Under the pieces are notes generated by a model that worked only from the letters and a program-made list of their open reading frames with translations, searched no databases and was not told the DNA's origin. From NCBI GenBank assembly GCA_019925795.1, contig CM034298.1, positions 49,378,365 through 49,442,364 of the forward strand: DNA of 64,000 bases. Direction: 5' to 3'. The stretch is from Dendrobium chrysotoxum (lineage: Eukaryota > Streptophyta > Magnoliopsida > Asparagales > Orchidaceae). Positions 32,236-44,639 of the stretch are shown here, in pieces (positions within the stretch are counted from its first letter, which is position 1; each line of letters opens with the position of its first letter). Both the position numbers and the translations under genes were made by a program.

Positions 32236-33560
32236 TTAGGTAACCTCTACTTCCTCTTCTTTTTCCAACCTAGGCTCCGCAGATCTATCAAATTCATCAA
32301 ACATAATATGAGTAGACTCCTCTATAACTAAGGTCCTTTTATTAAAGATCCTATAGGCTTTACCTACAGAGGAATAGCTTAAGAAGACTCCTTCATCAAA
32401 CTTGGGATCAAATTTACCTAGAGTAGATTTTTCATTAATAAGAATGAAGCAATTACACCTAAAGATATGAAGATGTAAAAGATTGGGTGTCCTACCCTTA
32501 AGTAGCTCATAGGGTAAATTATTAAGTATGGATCTAATATTTATCCTATTCAAAACATAACAAGCAGTATTCACTGCTTCTGCCCAAAAATACCTAGGGA
32601 GAGAATATTCAGCTAATATATCCCTAGTAGCTTTCACTAAGGTCCTGTTCTTTCTTTAGCTAACCCATTATTCTGAGGGGTCTTAGGGGTATAAAAATTA
32701 TGTTCTATTCCTAGCTCCTTATAATAAGATTCAAACTTATCATTCTCAAATTCTCCATCATGATAACTATGAATAGTAGATATCTCACTGCATAACTTTC
32801 TCTGAATCCAAGTGGAGAATGTTCTAAATTTCTTAAATGATTTACTTTTATGAGATAAGAATCTAACCCAGATGAATCTAGAGTAATCATCAATAATTAC
32901 ATACCCAAAAGTCTTCCCACCTAAGTTGGTTATACTAACAAGCCCAAATAAGTCCATATATAGGATTTCTAATGGCCTAAAGGTGGTGATATCCTTAATG
33001 GAATGCCATGAAGATTTGATTTATTTTCCAACTTGGCAGGCATCAGAAAGGTGATCCTTAGAGAAATTTAACTTTGGTATGCCTCTAACTAGGTCTTTCT
33101 GAGTCATCTTCTTAAGGGTTTTAATGCTTGCACGACATAGTTACCTATGCCATAACCATGATTCATCAATAATATATTTTAAAAATAAAGAATCTGAATA
33201 ATCAACATAATTCAAATCAAGCATGTAAATATTATTAATTTTTTATCTTTTAAAATGATTTTCCATTTAAGCTTATCAGGAATCTAGTAGATAGAAATTT
33301 AATAGCAAAACCTTTATCACATAGTTGACTAATACTAAGCAAGTTATACTTTAATCCATCCACTAATAAAACATTTTCAATAATAAAGTTCTTTTAGTTG
33401 TCAATCATACATGTGCTCACCACTTTCTTGGTGGTGTTATCTCCTAGCGTAACTTTGCCTCCAGCCTTGGCCTCCAGCATGATGCATTACTTTAAATCTT
33501 CAATCATATGTCATGAGCATCTATTGTTTATATACCATATGCTCTCACTAGGCCTTTTAT
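32236..33560 (-). pseudogene. Protease and integrase of Sirevirus A, catalytic residues lost
   Basis: Protease: the expected W-Y-L-D-S-G-C-S site reads WYINNRCS (near 33530), so the catalytic Asp is gone. GGKVTLGDNTTKKVV and LLSISQLCDKGF (GAG-pre-integrase) follow. Integrase: YMDLFGLVSITNLGGKTFGY (first Asp), then SYHDGEFEN where relatives have SDHNGEF, so the second Asp is displaced, then the DD35E Glu region as GLAKERTG. The C-terminal part (32637-32239) contains YFWAEAVNTACYVLNRINIR, LLKGRTPNLLHLHIF and KFDPKFDEGVFLSYSSVGK. Confidence 0.8.
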
Positions 33561-33689
33561 GAGACCACCCCTACAATGTTAATTAAGGGTTAAATTTGGG
33601 AACCTAAGTGAGTTTGAGTTCCACCTTATGCTTTAATGGATGAATGACATGTATGCTATGCTATAATGCACTTGGTTTAGGCCTTCACA

Positions 33690-35368
33690 CAATATGTGTT
33701 CTATGGTGTATAGTGTAAGTGTGGGCTATGTGTCCTACCATGCCACAAAAAAGCACCTAATACCTAGAAATGGATTCACTAATTTGTGTGAGTGGTAGTG
33801 CCTCCTTCTAGGGATATGAGATGCATGCTGTGTTTTGGGGTTATACCAATATGCTAGTGTAGGCGGTGGTTTATTATTTTGGAGTCCATGAATTTTCTCA
33901 TTCAAAAACTCATTTACACTCTTAAAACTTTCAACTTCACATTTTAATGCATACTCACTAGAATCTAATTCAATTACAAGTGTTTCTAATTCTTTGAATG
34001 ATTCTTCTAAATCAATATGCTCAGTTTTCAAGGATTCATGCGATTTGGTTAATTCAATATGCTTCATATTAAGATCATTAAATTCATCAAGTAAGGAATC
34101 ATGTTCTTTATCCAAAGCACTATGTTCAATTCTAAGGTTATCATGCTCTTTTTGTAATTCACAATATATTAAGTTCAAACTAGCATGCAATTTCTTTAAA
34201 TTCTTATATGATTCAAGAATTTTTTAAAAGATTGCAAATAAATCATCATAGGTGAGTTCACATACCTCATCTTGATCAGAGTGACCAGGACTATCATTCA
34301 CCACATGGTACAAATTAGTTACCTCCTCCTCTGCCACATGTTCTGTTGAATCTGAGCTAGAGTCTACCCAAAAAGCCTTTTACATCTTTTGCTTCCCCTT
34401 TCAGAAGTTTTTGTTTTCTTCACCCTTCTTCTTGGTAGGGTGTACTTTTATATTAATGCATTCATATTTCAAGTGGCTTGGTTTCTTACAATCAAAATAA
34501 ATAATTTTAGAGGAAACCTTAGTAGTTTTACTTGATTTACCTTTGTTCAAGTGTTGATGATGTTTTTGCTTTCTCTTTAAAAAGCTCTTAAATTGTCATG
34601 TCATCAATGCTATGTCATCATCTTCTTCAGCTAAAGAACTATCACTTTCTATATTATTGGCCTTCAGTGCCACTTCTTTCTCTTTGTTCCTATCACATGC
34701 ATCAAAATGTCTTTTACTCACACTTTACTCATAGGGAATGAGTAATCCAAGTAGATTGTCAATATAATAGACATTTAGATCATTAGATTCACATATAATG
34801 GTAACTTTAGCATCATAGTTATCAGATAGATAATGCATAATTTTGTTAACTTTCTCTGAGTTTGATAGTTCTCTACCTAAATCATGCAAGGATGTCACTA
34901 TCTAAGTAAACCTAGTGTACATGTCAAAGATAGTCTCATTTGGTTTAATGTGAAAAAGTTTATATTCATATAATAAAATATTTAAATGAGATTACTTGAC
35001 TTTATTTATACCCTCGTAAGTTATGTATAGTCTATCCCAGATTTTCTGGCTAGTAGTATAGGTAGAGACTCTCATATAATCTACGAATTTGAGTGCACAA
35101 AAAAATAATTTAAGCACTTTGCATTAAGTTTTGCGAGATCTCTATTCTTATTGCTCCATTCAATAAATAGAATATCTATTTTGACTCCATTAATTATACA
35201 TGGTGGTAAAGAATAACCAGTTTGAATTATATACTATATTTTAAAATTAATAGACTGTAAAAAGGTTGACATTCATATTTTCCAAAAATTAAATGGAATA
35301 ATGTCAAATAATGCTGGACGAGTTATAGAATAACTCACCTTAGTATTCCTATTTTTGAAATGTTCCAT
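33690..35368 (-). pseudogene. Gag of Sirevirus A
   Basis: Starts at ATG 35368 (MEHFKNRNTKVSYSITRPAL). The core is broken by many stops. The C-terminal 150 codons (34190-33738) remain open and form a long coiled coil (ELQKEHDNLRIEHSALDKEH and so on), as in Sirevirus gag. A CCHC-like knuckle expected after it is degraded. Confidence 0.75.
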
Positions 35369-35413
35369 TTGATCTATTTCTCAGGAAGTTTTAAATCAAT
35401 AATTCTTAGACCC

Positions 35414-35425
35414 GGTCTAATACTA
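35414..35425 (-). other. Degenerate primer-binding site of Sirevirus A
   Basis: The minus strand gives TAGTATTAGACC two bases after the LTR end; the expected site is TGGTATCAGAGC. It is decayed, consistent with the age of the copy. Confidence 0.6.
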
Positions 35426-35427
35426 AT

Positions 35428-37115
35428 TGAAAGTTCAAGTGAGGTTGTTAAACCTTGTTGAACTATCCTAGGCACACAAATAGGCGAGTTGAATTGGTTA
35501 TTTAATAATTCTCTCAATAAAGCCTTTTTTATTCCTTAAACCAATCACAAATGCAAGCAAAAGAACTTAATAAAAATTAATCTAATTTTGCTCTTTTTTA
35601 TTTTCGTAACAAAACCAAATGTCAAAATATTTTTCTTTATTTTCTTTTTCAAAATTTTATTTTATTTTTCAATAATAATCAAACCAAACAAAGCTTGATA
35701 ATCCAATCACATATTTGCATGAATATTAAATGTGCAAGATATTAAAATACAGGAAAAAATTAAAAGTGGAAAGTAAAGTAGAATAAGCATACTAGATTTT
35801 ATAGTGGTTCAATCAAAAATTACCTACATCTACTCCCTAGAGTCCTCCTCTCTGGGTATTACACTAAACTTTTATTGTACATCCTTTAGCTTCCACAGTA
35901 ATGTCATCTCTTCCACTAGCCTTGTGCAGCAGAGTACAAGAATCCTTTTCACTCTCCTAGTGAGGCAAAGAACCTTGAAGCTTTTTCACACTCCTACTGA
36001 AGGAAACAAACTTGGAATCTTTTCTCACCCTCCTAGTGAAGGCAGAGAACCTTGATCTTCATCCTTAAAGCCTTTCTCCCTAGAGCTACCCAAGAGACCA
36101 ACAAAGACACCTAGAGGAATTACGACAGAAACTTGCTTGGTACAACTGTGTGAACCCCCTCACACTACTTCTCCCTCTCACACAACTTCTTCTTCCTCTC
36201 CAAGATCTTATACCTCACAAAGCACTCTCAGAGATTTCCTTCAACAGCCAAAGACTTCTTAAGAGTCTATTAAAAAAGTTCGTATATAAGGCTTCTAAAA
36301 AAACCTAAAATTTTAATTAAGTTAAAATTGTACGTATAGTATAATCAAGAATCATACAGTATAATTAGTTCAAAAAACCATTTCATACAGTACAGTTTGA
36401 ATAATTTTAGTATGACTTGTTCACATTTTTCATACGGTATGATTTGTTTAATGTTTTCAGATAGTACGAGATAAACTCCAGGATGCTTAAAATTATCTCT
36501 GCCATTCAACTAGTATGATTTACATCATACTATATGATTAGTTCAAAAATAAAGGTTTCATCCAAGATGATCGTTGGGATGATAAAAATCATCTCTACCA
36601 ATCGTCTAGTAAGATTAACATCATACTGTATGATTTTTAATATTAATTAAATCTTGATTTGATTGACTAATCATGGGGATTAATTTAGTAAGTTTTCAAA
36701 TATCTTATATTCGATATGGATCATATGGTATGATCAAGTCAAAATTCAAAAATTTAGATACTTATCAAAATATTACCGGATCATACTGTACAATTACTTC
36801 AAGAAATTTTAATCTTCAATTTTCTTACTCCCCTGTATGTGTGTGTGCATAGCCACCAAGTTAGCATACACCTTTTATAGGACTTTAACCCAAGAAATGT
36901 AAAAATAAATAAATATAAAAATATAGACATTTATAAAATATTTTTCTATTCTATCCAATCTTAAGCCCTAAAACTTCTTGCATGGTGTATGATATGCCTG
37001 AAATATTAGTACACACAAAAATGGATATACAATACAAATGCTAAGAAGAATCAAGAGGCAATCAATAATTTTTATTATAATTAAAATCATAAGCTTGGGA
37101 TCCAGGATTGCAACA
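35428..37115 (-). repeat. 5' LTR of Sirevirus A
   Basis: Bounded by TGAAAGTTCAAG (35428) and GCAACA (37115) on the plus strand. U3 dyads lie at 36340-36790, the TATA box CTTATATACG at 36281-36290, and hairpin-bearing units at 35938-36060. Its right end abuts chromovirus RT. Confidence 0.85.
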
Positions 37116-38690
37116 TTGAATACCTAATTCATCAAATTCATAAATATGGACAGTGTATTTGTCAGACCAAAAGGCATGATTAGGACCTAATAATGGCCAT
37201 ATCATGTATTAAAAGCTACTTTCACCACATTTTATTACTTAACTTTCAATTGGTAATACCCCAACCTAAGATCTATCTTAAAAAATACATATTCACTCTC
37301 TAATTAATTAAATAAAATATCTATCCAATGCAACAAATACTTGTTATTGATGGTCATCTTATTTAATTTTCTATAATCAATACACATCTATATTGAACCA
37401 TCTTTCTTCTTCATAAAGAGTGCAGGTGCAGTCCACAAAGATAATATGGGTCTAATAAAACTTCTATCTACTAATTCTTATTATTGGATCCTCAACTCCT
37501 ATAGCTCCTAATGGATTATTCTATAAGGAGCTTTGGCAATAGAAGATATACCAGGAAATACTTTAATATAAAACTCTATTTCTCTATCAATAGGTAAGCT
37601 CCCCATATCCGTGAGAAAACATCAAACAAATCTTTCACTACAATCCCTCCTAAAATTTCTCACTTATCGTTTACATTGGCAAGAAACACTATACATCCCT
37701 TTATCATAATTTATTAATCTACAAAGATAATATAAGTGGCATCAGTACTTCTCTGACTCCTTAGAAATAAATACACTCATCACCCACAAATAATGTTACC
37801 ATATTTTGCATAAGAATTTATATGAGTAACATATTTACTCAACCAATTCATCCCCAAAATGGCATCAAACTAAGTCAAGGACAACACTATCAATTCAAAT
37901 ATTAATTTTCTATCAAAATATTAATTTCACTAAAAAATGTATAACTTCTTATCATACATCTCTAGTGGGTAAAATAATAGATAATCCAGATTATAATATA
38001 ATAGGAGATAAATCTAATAGTACAAGATAAATTTTATCTATAAATAAATGATTAGCTCCAAAATCAAGTAAAACTTTACTAATCTAATTAGAAATAGAAG
38101 TCATACCTATCACCACATCAGATGCATCTCTGGCTTCCTATCGAGTAAGCTTGTACATTTTGGCCTATATTAGACTTGAGGCTATTAGAGCAATAGACTC
38201 CTTTTGACTTCCTCCAACCTATCTCCAAAAACTTTTCTCCACCTCTACTTGAAGACCCCTCATTAAAAGCTCTAGATGTAAATGCCCTTTACCTAGACTC
38301 CTTAACTCGAGCATTATATCTTCTCTCTAGTCCCCTCTATAGGCATATATTACTTTAGGCCCAGTCTATCCACATCTAAAATACTATCTAGTAATAATAT
38401 CTTATCATCTTAGATGCCTCCTACCACAAGTCAAACACATAGGCACACTACTAAAAAACTTAATAAACCACCATTAAAAGACATGGCTGGGATCCTTTTT
38501 GAATCTGCTTGGCTAGATTGACTCTTATTCTCACTTTAACACTCCTAGAGGCATCCCACTAAATTTCTTTTTATGAATAGTCCAACATTATTAATTAGAT
38601 GCTTGATTATTTTCCACCATTTTAGCTCTCTTTATGAGCTCAGTTTGGTTAACTAGACATATATTACTCCTCGGGCCACTTACTAAGGAA
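37116..38690 (-). pseudogene. Tekay/Del-type chromovirus RT, protease and gag (right part)
   Basis: Continues the gene interrupted at 26549. RT is recalled by VAFNT-YGHY-VLIMPFGLTN (37210-37150) and an RT block before it, the protease zone by scattered words at 37600-38050, and a gag zinc region by MCLTCGRRHL and YFRCG near 38440-38360. Everything is full of stops. The left flank reads LDKFII-like and the right flank NLMN-VFN-like, which join in RT order, showing that Sirevirus A landed between them. Confidence 0.65.
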
Positions 38691-40241
38691 TTCTAATAAC
38701 TCCCTCTTTTTTCTCCAAGCAAGGGGAAGAAGCCTCTTTCTTTTAGAAGATAATAGAGAAACTCTTACACAACTTCTCTCCTAAAAAATCCTTTAACCCT
38801 AGCCTCCCAAAATAGATCAAGAGTCTTTATGTGTCAAGACTCTCCAAAGCTCTTTGTCAAGAGACTGTACAACAACCTATAGAATTAAAGGACATAGATT
38901 GAGCTAGAAAACTTTGGTGAATCTCTCACACAAATCTTTTAAATTCTCCCAAAATATCTCTATTTATAACTCTTCAATCTCTTTCACAAACCCTCTAACA
39001 AATCTCTCATAACACAAAAAAAGGTCCCTTTCAAACTCTATACAAAACTCTCTTAGGTTTTTTATGGGTGTATCAATAGATGCTTGGTGAAGCTTATCTA
39101 TGTGATGCTTAAAAGTTATCTTGCTATTATGACTTAATGTTCTATATGATCCCAAATAATGCAAGTGCATGTGTCGATCAAGTAATAAAGTGAATGAGAG
39201 AGTGTCGATCCTATGAGAAAAAAAGTATGCAACAACTTACTCTAGTACTGTCGACTTCAACTATAGAATTTATCCTACATAATGAAAAAAAGGGTATATG
39301 TTATAACTACTGAGAAATGTATAAGATAGTGAAGATACTAGAATTAAAAATGTTCTTCATTAAAGGCATAGAATGAACCTATGTTTTCCTAAGTATACTT
39401 ATCTATAGTAGTTATGTATCTGATTACATGTACCCTTAGATCTCTGTAGAGCTTGTAAGAGTGTAAAGAAAGCTTTTTGGCCTTTCTATAATGACCCTAT
39501 ATCCACAGAGCCTAGATTCATACTCAACATATATCTAGGTATGAAAGCATGCCATCTCAATTCACCTGATCCAACATTACTCCATCGAGGTAATGTATCA
39601 CATTGAATTTTAACTTCATACATGGCCAATTTATAAATTAAATTAAGCATGAGAGGAATTAAGAATAACTATTAACATTTATATATAAGAGTCTACATTA
39701 GGGTATACACAGATTATTCATATCATCAACCCAAAATAAGGAGTTTTAGCCAACCATAAAAATAAATTGAAGTAAAACACTTTTCATTCTTCTCTTAAGA
39801 AGAAGTACAAAAAGAAAAGATGAAGAAAATATCACCAAGATTGAAGAATCCAAAATAAATCCTATAAATGGACTCTTCTCAGAGTGAATCCCTCCTTATA
39901 CCTTCACTCTCTTCTCTCTATTCCACTCTTAAGTGTTATTTTGCTCACCATAAAGATGACCAACCACTCCACTAGACGTATCTCACTATCACCTAGTCTC
40001 ATCCATAGTACACTATTAGTACTCTAAAGAAAAGCATAAAAAACTAATTATAATTTATAAAAATAGAATCAGGCTCTACAGGGCTTGATAGGGTGGCACA
40101 GTGATATTAAAATATAAACTAAAACCTCAAAATTGCTAAATTGGCTCTAGTGTGACATTAGGCTGACCTAATGTAATGGTTGGCTGACCCAATGTCATGG
40201 TTGGTTAATCAAGCATGCTAATTCCTTACATACTTACTGTA
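38691..40241 (-). repeat. LTR-like DNA and repeat unit interrupted by Sirevirus C
   Basis: No gene is supported. A minus-strand TATA box GTTATAAATA (38961-38970), followed leftward by a leader with Sirevirus-like wording, suggests an LTR R region cut off at about 38690. From about 39690 to 40241 the sequence aligns with 61383-61870 (TCTACATTA, TTAGCCAACCATA, CTGACCTAATG or CTGACCTGGCATG). It ends in two 21-bp units (40163-40204), the first overlapping a perfect dyad ACATTAGG...CCTAATGT (40155-40174). Confidence 0.5.
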
Positions 40242-40246
40242 CCATG

Positions 40247-40806
40247 TGAAAGTTTGTATAGGTTGTTAGACCATATAGAACTGTCCCAAGGCTAACCAAG
40301 AGGGGGGAGGGGGGGGGTGAATTGGTTATTTTAAAAAAATAATAAATTTTCTTAGATTTTTTAAAACCTTTTTAGATCTTTTAGAAAATTAAATCACTAA
40401 TCCTGAAATATGTAGTTGTTTATAGAAATGATTATCACAGAGGATTTTTCAACCACAAAATTTTAAATGCAAAAATAAAAATGTGGGAAAATTAAAAACA
40501 ATAGAAGAACACCAAATTTTATAGTGGTTCAGTCCAATTTGACCTATATCCACTCGCTGGAGACTCCTTATCTAGGTATTGCACTAAACAATAGTGACTC
40601 TCCTTTTGCCCCCATAGTAAGGCGAAGAAGCCCATACAAACTCTCTTCCACCAACCTAGTGCGGTAGAGAACCATCACCTTTTACACTCTCCAAGTCATG
40701 GCAGCGTACAGTCATGTCCTTTTTTACCCTCTCAGAGAAGGCAGAGTACCTAGATCTAATATTGAAGATCATCTCCCAAGAATCTCCAAAGAATTTGGGT
40801 AGAAAC
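40247..40806 (-). repeat. 3' LTR of Sirevirus C, left part
   Basis: Aligns with 59137-59690 of the 5' LTR. It includes the AAGAGGGGGG...GGTGAATTGGTT signature with an expanded G tract (about 40302-40318) and the R/U5 wording on CTCCACTCGCTGGAGACTCC. It stops at GAAAC (40802-40806), the target duplication of Sirevirus B. Confidence 0.9.
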
Positions 40807-42644
40807 TGAAAGTTCATGAGGGCTGTTAAACCCTAAAGAACTAGCCCTAGGCTAACCAAGAGGGGGGTGAATTGATAGTTTTAAAAAATCTTAAACAAAA
40901 AGAAAATCTTTTTATCCTTTTTAAATATTTTTTTTAAAACAAACAATAACCCTTGATGAGGAAGAAAATTTAATTTCACAATAACAACACAATAAGAGAT
41001 TTCAACCATAGAATAATTCACTGATAAGTGCAAAAATAACATGCAAAAAAAGTAATAAGAAAGAGCACACCGAATTTCATAGTGGTTCGGTCAAATCTGA
41101 CCTATGTCCACTCCTAAAAACATTCTTTCTAGGTATTGCACTAATCAATAGTGTCTCTCTTTTTGCCCCCACAGTAAGACAGAGAAGCCCTTACAAATCT
41201 TTCCACCATCCCAGTGAGATAGAGAACCTTGGATCCTTTTTCACCCTCCTGGTAAAGGCGGAGAAACCAAAATCCTTTTACTCCAACCTGGAGTTGGCAA
41301 AGAACCACGGAATCCTTTTACTCCCACATGGAGTTGGCAGAGAACCACAAATCCTTTTACTCCCACCTGGAGTTAGCAGAGAACCATGAATCCTTTTACT
41401 CCAACCTAGAGTAGGCAGAGAACTTTGATCTGATGTTGAATATCATCTCCATAGAGAAACCAAGGAACCAAGGATGAAGCTTGAAGAAGAAGATTAAATA
41501 CTTGCTTGAAGCAACCTTTATGAATTCCCTCATAAACTCCCCCTCACAAGACTTTCTCTTTCTCCCCCCAAACTCTCCTTCTCCTTCTCTAAGCTCTCTT
41601 AGGTTAGAATAGCAGCAAAAAGATATTCTTAATAGTAATTTTGAGAACTTAAATAGGAGGCTTTTAAAAAAGCCCTAATTTTTAATTTGGCGTCAAAGAT
41701 CATCCAGGACAATCCTGCGATGGTCCTGTATGATTAGTACAAAATAGCTCTATTCAGCTAGTACGATCAGCACTGCCCTATACGATCGGTATAAGTATTT
41801 ATACATATCATCCTGTATGATTTTGCAATTGTTTGGGATGATTAGTTCAAGATATTATATTGATTGTCTAGTATGACATGGGATGATGGGTGGTGATCGA
41901 CATATCATCCCACAACCCTCTTGGGATGTCCAGGATGATTAGAAGAAAATTATAGTTTTTATCTTGGACGATAGGGGATCGTCCTAAAAAATATAAATGA
42001 TCATCCAGTATGATCCAAGTGGATCATCCTGTACAATATGATTGATCAAGCTAACCATAATTAGTCTTCTAATCATAAGATCAATTTAGGCAAGATTGTT
42101 ATGAATCGTCCAAGATGATGTGGATCATTCTGTATGATAAGAACAATTTTTGAATTATAAAATCTTGCCTAAATTATCATTAGTGTCTATTTTCTATAAT
42201 TAAAATATATCATCCTATACGATATATGGATCATCTAGGATGATTAGTTTAATTAATATTATTTGACACAGATGCCCTAATTAGGGTTTTGTGATAAACC
42301 GATCATCCATGATAATATAAATCATAATGTACAATTAGTACATAAAATTAAAAATTTTCCTAACTCACTTACTCCCTTGAGTGTGAGTTTGCAAGGTTAC
42401 TTAGCTTTAAGATCTATCACAATACATTTGACTCAAGAAAAGGTAAAAATGTATTGGAATTAAAATTACAGACAGACTTAATCTTAGTCTACCCGATCTT
42501 GAGCTGATATGCATTGCAAGTGATCTTGTGGACCTAAAAGTTTAGTGAGGACAGAAAAAAATAAATATATGAGAATAATAATAGTAAAGAATAATAATAT
42601 TTGTTATCATCAAAATCACTGTACTTGGGCCTAGATTTACAACA
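40807..42644 (-). repeat. 3' LTR of Sirevirus B
   Basis: Runs TGAAAGTTCATG...TTTACAACA (plus strand). U3 dyads of the CATCC/GGATG type lie at 41697-42330. The TATA-like TATTTAAG is at 41648-41655. Four or more ~38-bp units, each with an ACTCC...GGAGT hairpin, lie at 41220-41420. The polypurine tract GGGAGAGAT follows at 42645-42660. Confidence 0.9.
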
Positions 42645-42946
42645 ATCTCTCCCTTTTTTATGATAGCAAATATTATTGTAAAAAAAATTCAAAGCCAATA
42701 ACAATGTTATTTTTATTTATTTTTTCTTTTTTTTTAATGAGACACAAAGGAGGAAAAAAGAATAGAAATAAAACAAAGCAAATTCCACTAAAACATAAGC
42801 AAACGACAAACTAAGCAACGTACTAAGCAAACAACATACTACTCCCCCTTTTGACATCACAAAAAGGAGGAAAAAGGAAAATACTAAATATAATAAAGTA
42901 TAGAAAGAAAGAACAATACAAACATAGAAATAAAAGCACTGAAAAA

Positions 42947-44052
42947 CTAGAAAGAAGAACTCTGATCAGGTGGAGGTGATGGTGGCTGAAACTATTAGTG
43001 AAGAGAGGCAAACTACTCGCCAAATAAAGCTATATCCTGGTCATGCTGCTGCTGCTTTGTGGCATAGCATTCAAAATGAGCAATATCATCTGCATACTGT
43101 CATTACTGCTCGATGATGTAGGATTCAAACCTAGCTTTCCACTGGTCAAATCTTTGAACCAACTTATCTATCTGGGAGTGTTGGCGGATAGGGACGGGAG
43201 TAGGAATATGTTCTTCCTCTTCTGCCCCAGCCTCCTCATGTACAGGGTGACGATGAGTACTATGAAGGAAGTTGAAGGAGCTATTATAGTAGAAAACAGG
43301 GAAGTGATCAGGTGGGGTTGAATATTGAAGGTTGTATTTGGATTTGAAGACATAGGCAATGATATATCCTAAGGCTAGATTTGGCTTTCTTTTATGGTCG
43401 GGATCCCTAATGCTGGTTAGATGTTTAATGTAGCAGATTAGAATATCAATGGAATTAAAGTCTCGATGAGCCATGATGTAATAGATTGTGAGTGACAGGA
43501 TGGGAGTAATATGAATCTGATCTCCAACTTTAGGAATAATAGAGGTGAGAAGAATGTGTTGGATGGTTCAGGCATCTTTCACTAAGGTACTGGGTGCAGA
43601 GTCATGATAGGGGGCATTGGTTTCTCTAAGAAAGGTATTAATAGGGCCCCAATTAAAATTAGGATCTGAGTCCAAATATGAATTTTGTCTCTAGTGGTCG
43701 AAAGGCGAAGAAATTTATAGAAATCCTAATAGGTTATTTCAATAGGGCATCTATTAACATATGATTAGAATACAATAAAGTTAGTATTTAGGTGGAGACT
43801 AGTGAAGAATTCAAAAAGTAGTTTAAAATTGAAAGGAAAAGTAAGTGTAAGAAAAAAGTTAAGGGAGGTGTGAGAAAATAGGTCTAGTATCTGATAGGTC
43901 AAAACCTCCTGATTGACAATTCTTGAGGGAGTAATCCCAACAGATTTATAGCGATTGTAAGCAGCTTCATCAGCTGCTTCAATAAATTAGGAATCGACAA
44001 CACTCCTGGAAGAGTTGCCTGTGAGTGCACGAGATCTTTTACCCCCAGCCAT
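42947..44052 (-). pseudogene. ORF3 of Sirevirus B (downstream of pol)
   Basis: Starts at ATG 44052 (MAGGKRSRALTGNSSRSVVD, then a stop). The same frame continues with EAADEAAYNRYKSVGITPSR and LTFPFNFKLLFEFFTSLHLN, homologous to ORF3 of Sirevirus A. A second open part (43474-43106) reads MAHRDFNSIDILICYIKHL and KPNLALGYIIAYVFKSKYNL, then an acidic HEEAGAEEEEHIPTPVPI tract and a coiled segment (IDKLVQRFDQWKARFESYI). A Pro-rich tail ends at TAG 42947-42949. The length (1,106 nt, not a multiple of three) and internal stops show frame damage. No transmembrane helix typical of an envelope protein is apparent. Best guess: a 'putative plant transposon protein'-type domain with a coiled-coil tail. Function unknown. 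Confidence 0.65.
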
Positions 44053-44130
44053 ATCCAAGAATTGAGATCTTGATTGAAAGAAAAGAGATATTGGAAGGTT
44101 TTGAGTAAAGAATAAGGCTTGAAATCAGCA

Positions 44131-44593
44131 ATTTATATAGGATTGGTAAAATCATCCAAGACGATCATGAGATCATCCAGGAGGATCATGAGCAATAATT
44201 TCATCCAGACAATTGGTCAAAAAAGTTGGTCGTATCATCCAGGATGATCAGATATCATACTGGATGATTAGACACAGGATGATCGGCCTGGGGAGTCTTC
44301 CAGGATGATCATTGACTGGCTATATCATCCATGACAAATAGGTGGATCATCCAGGATGATGAGAAATAATGGATCAGCCTAACAGCATTCAAATCATCCA
44401 GTGACTCCTGCTAAGTGGATTGTCCAGTACGATATACGAATAGTATGTGATGATCACCAATAATTGGTTTAAATCAGCCATCGGATGTGCTGTGAACTGT
44501 GAGATGTATCTGTGTTCATATTATATAGGATGATGTGGATCATCCTGGATGATGTAGATCATCCTGGACGATGTGGATCGTCCTAGATGATGT
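44131..44593 (-). promoter_or_regulatory. Putative internal promoter of ORF3, Sirevirus B
   Basis: The TATA box TATATAAAT (44131-44139) lies about 80 bp before the ORF3 ATG. Immediately upstream is a dense array of ATCATCC-N-GGATGAT dyads, perfect at 44234-44248, 44346-44360 and 44539-44553. There is also a 19-bp tandem (GATGTGGATCATCCTGGAT type, three copies, 44533-44592). The same dyads occupy this element's U3, upstream of the LTR TATA box. Confidence 0.6.
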
Positions 44594-44639
44594 GAGAAAA
44601 ACTATAAAAATTCATGTGATGATCGGGAGGATTTCAAAA

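Larger units (their letters stand above)
26550..37115 (-). mobile_element. Sirevirus A (Ty1/copia, Sirevirus lineage)
   Basis: LTRs are at 35428-37115 (5') and 26550-28415 (3'). Order on the minus strand is gag, protease, integrase, RT, RNase H, then ORF3. The protease-integrase-RT order is copia, and protein wording, long LTRs, a gag with a long coiled-coil tail and the AGAGGGGGGTGAATTGG LTR signature fit Sireviruses. It splits a Tekay-type RT, so it is younger than that element. No perfect 5-bp target duplication is visible (left AGCTA, right TTGAA), and the left LTR tip lacks two bases relative to the right, suggesting a small deletion. LTRs differ at many sites, more than in B or C, so A is old. 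All frames carry stops. Confidence 0.85.

Noticed and set aside
33994..34227. Plus-strand ORF opposite Sirevirus A gag (and similar 49089-49313)
   Set aside because: It is a shadow of the coiled-coil gag frame on the minus strand, rich in Ser/Cys/Phe as expected for the complement.
42947..44052. ORF3 as a retroviral-type envelope gene
   Set aside because: No signal peptide, clear transmembrane anchor or cleavage site is visible. Acidic and coiled-coil content and the conserved wording fit a plant transposon-associated protein better.
44131..44593. CRISPR-like array (regular short palindromic repeats)
   Set aside because: The sites are degenerate, spacing is irregular, no unique constant-length spacers exist and the context is a plant retrotransposon.
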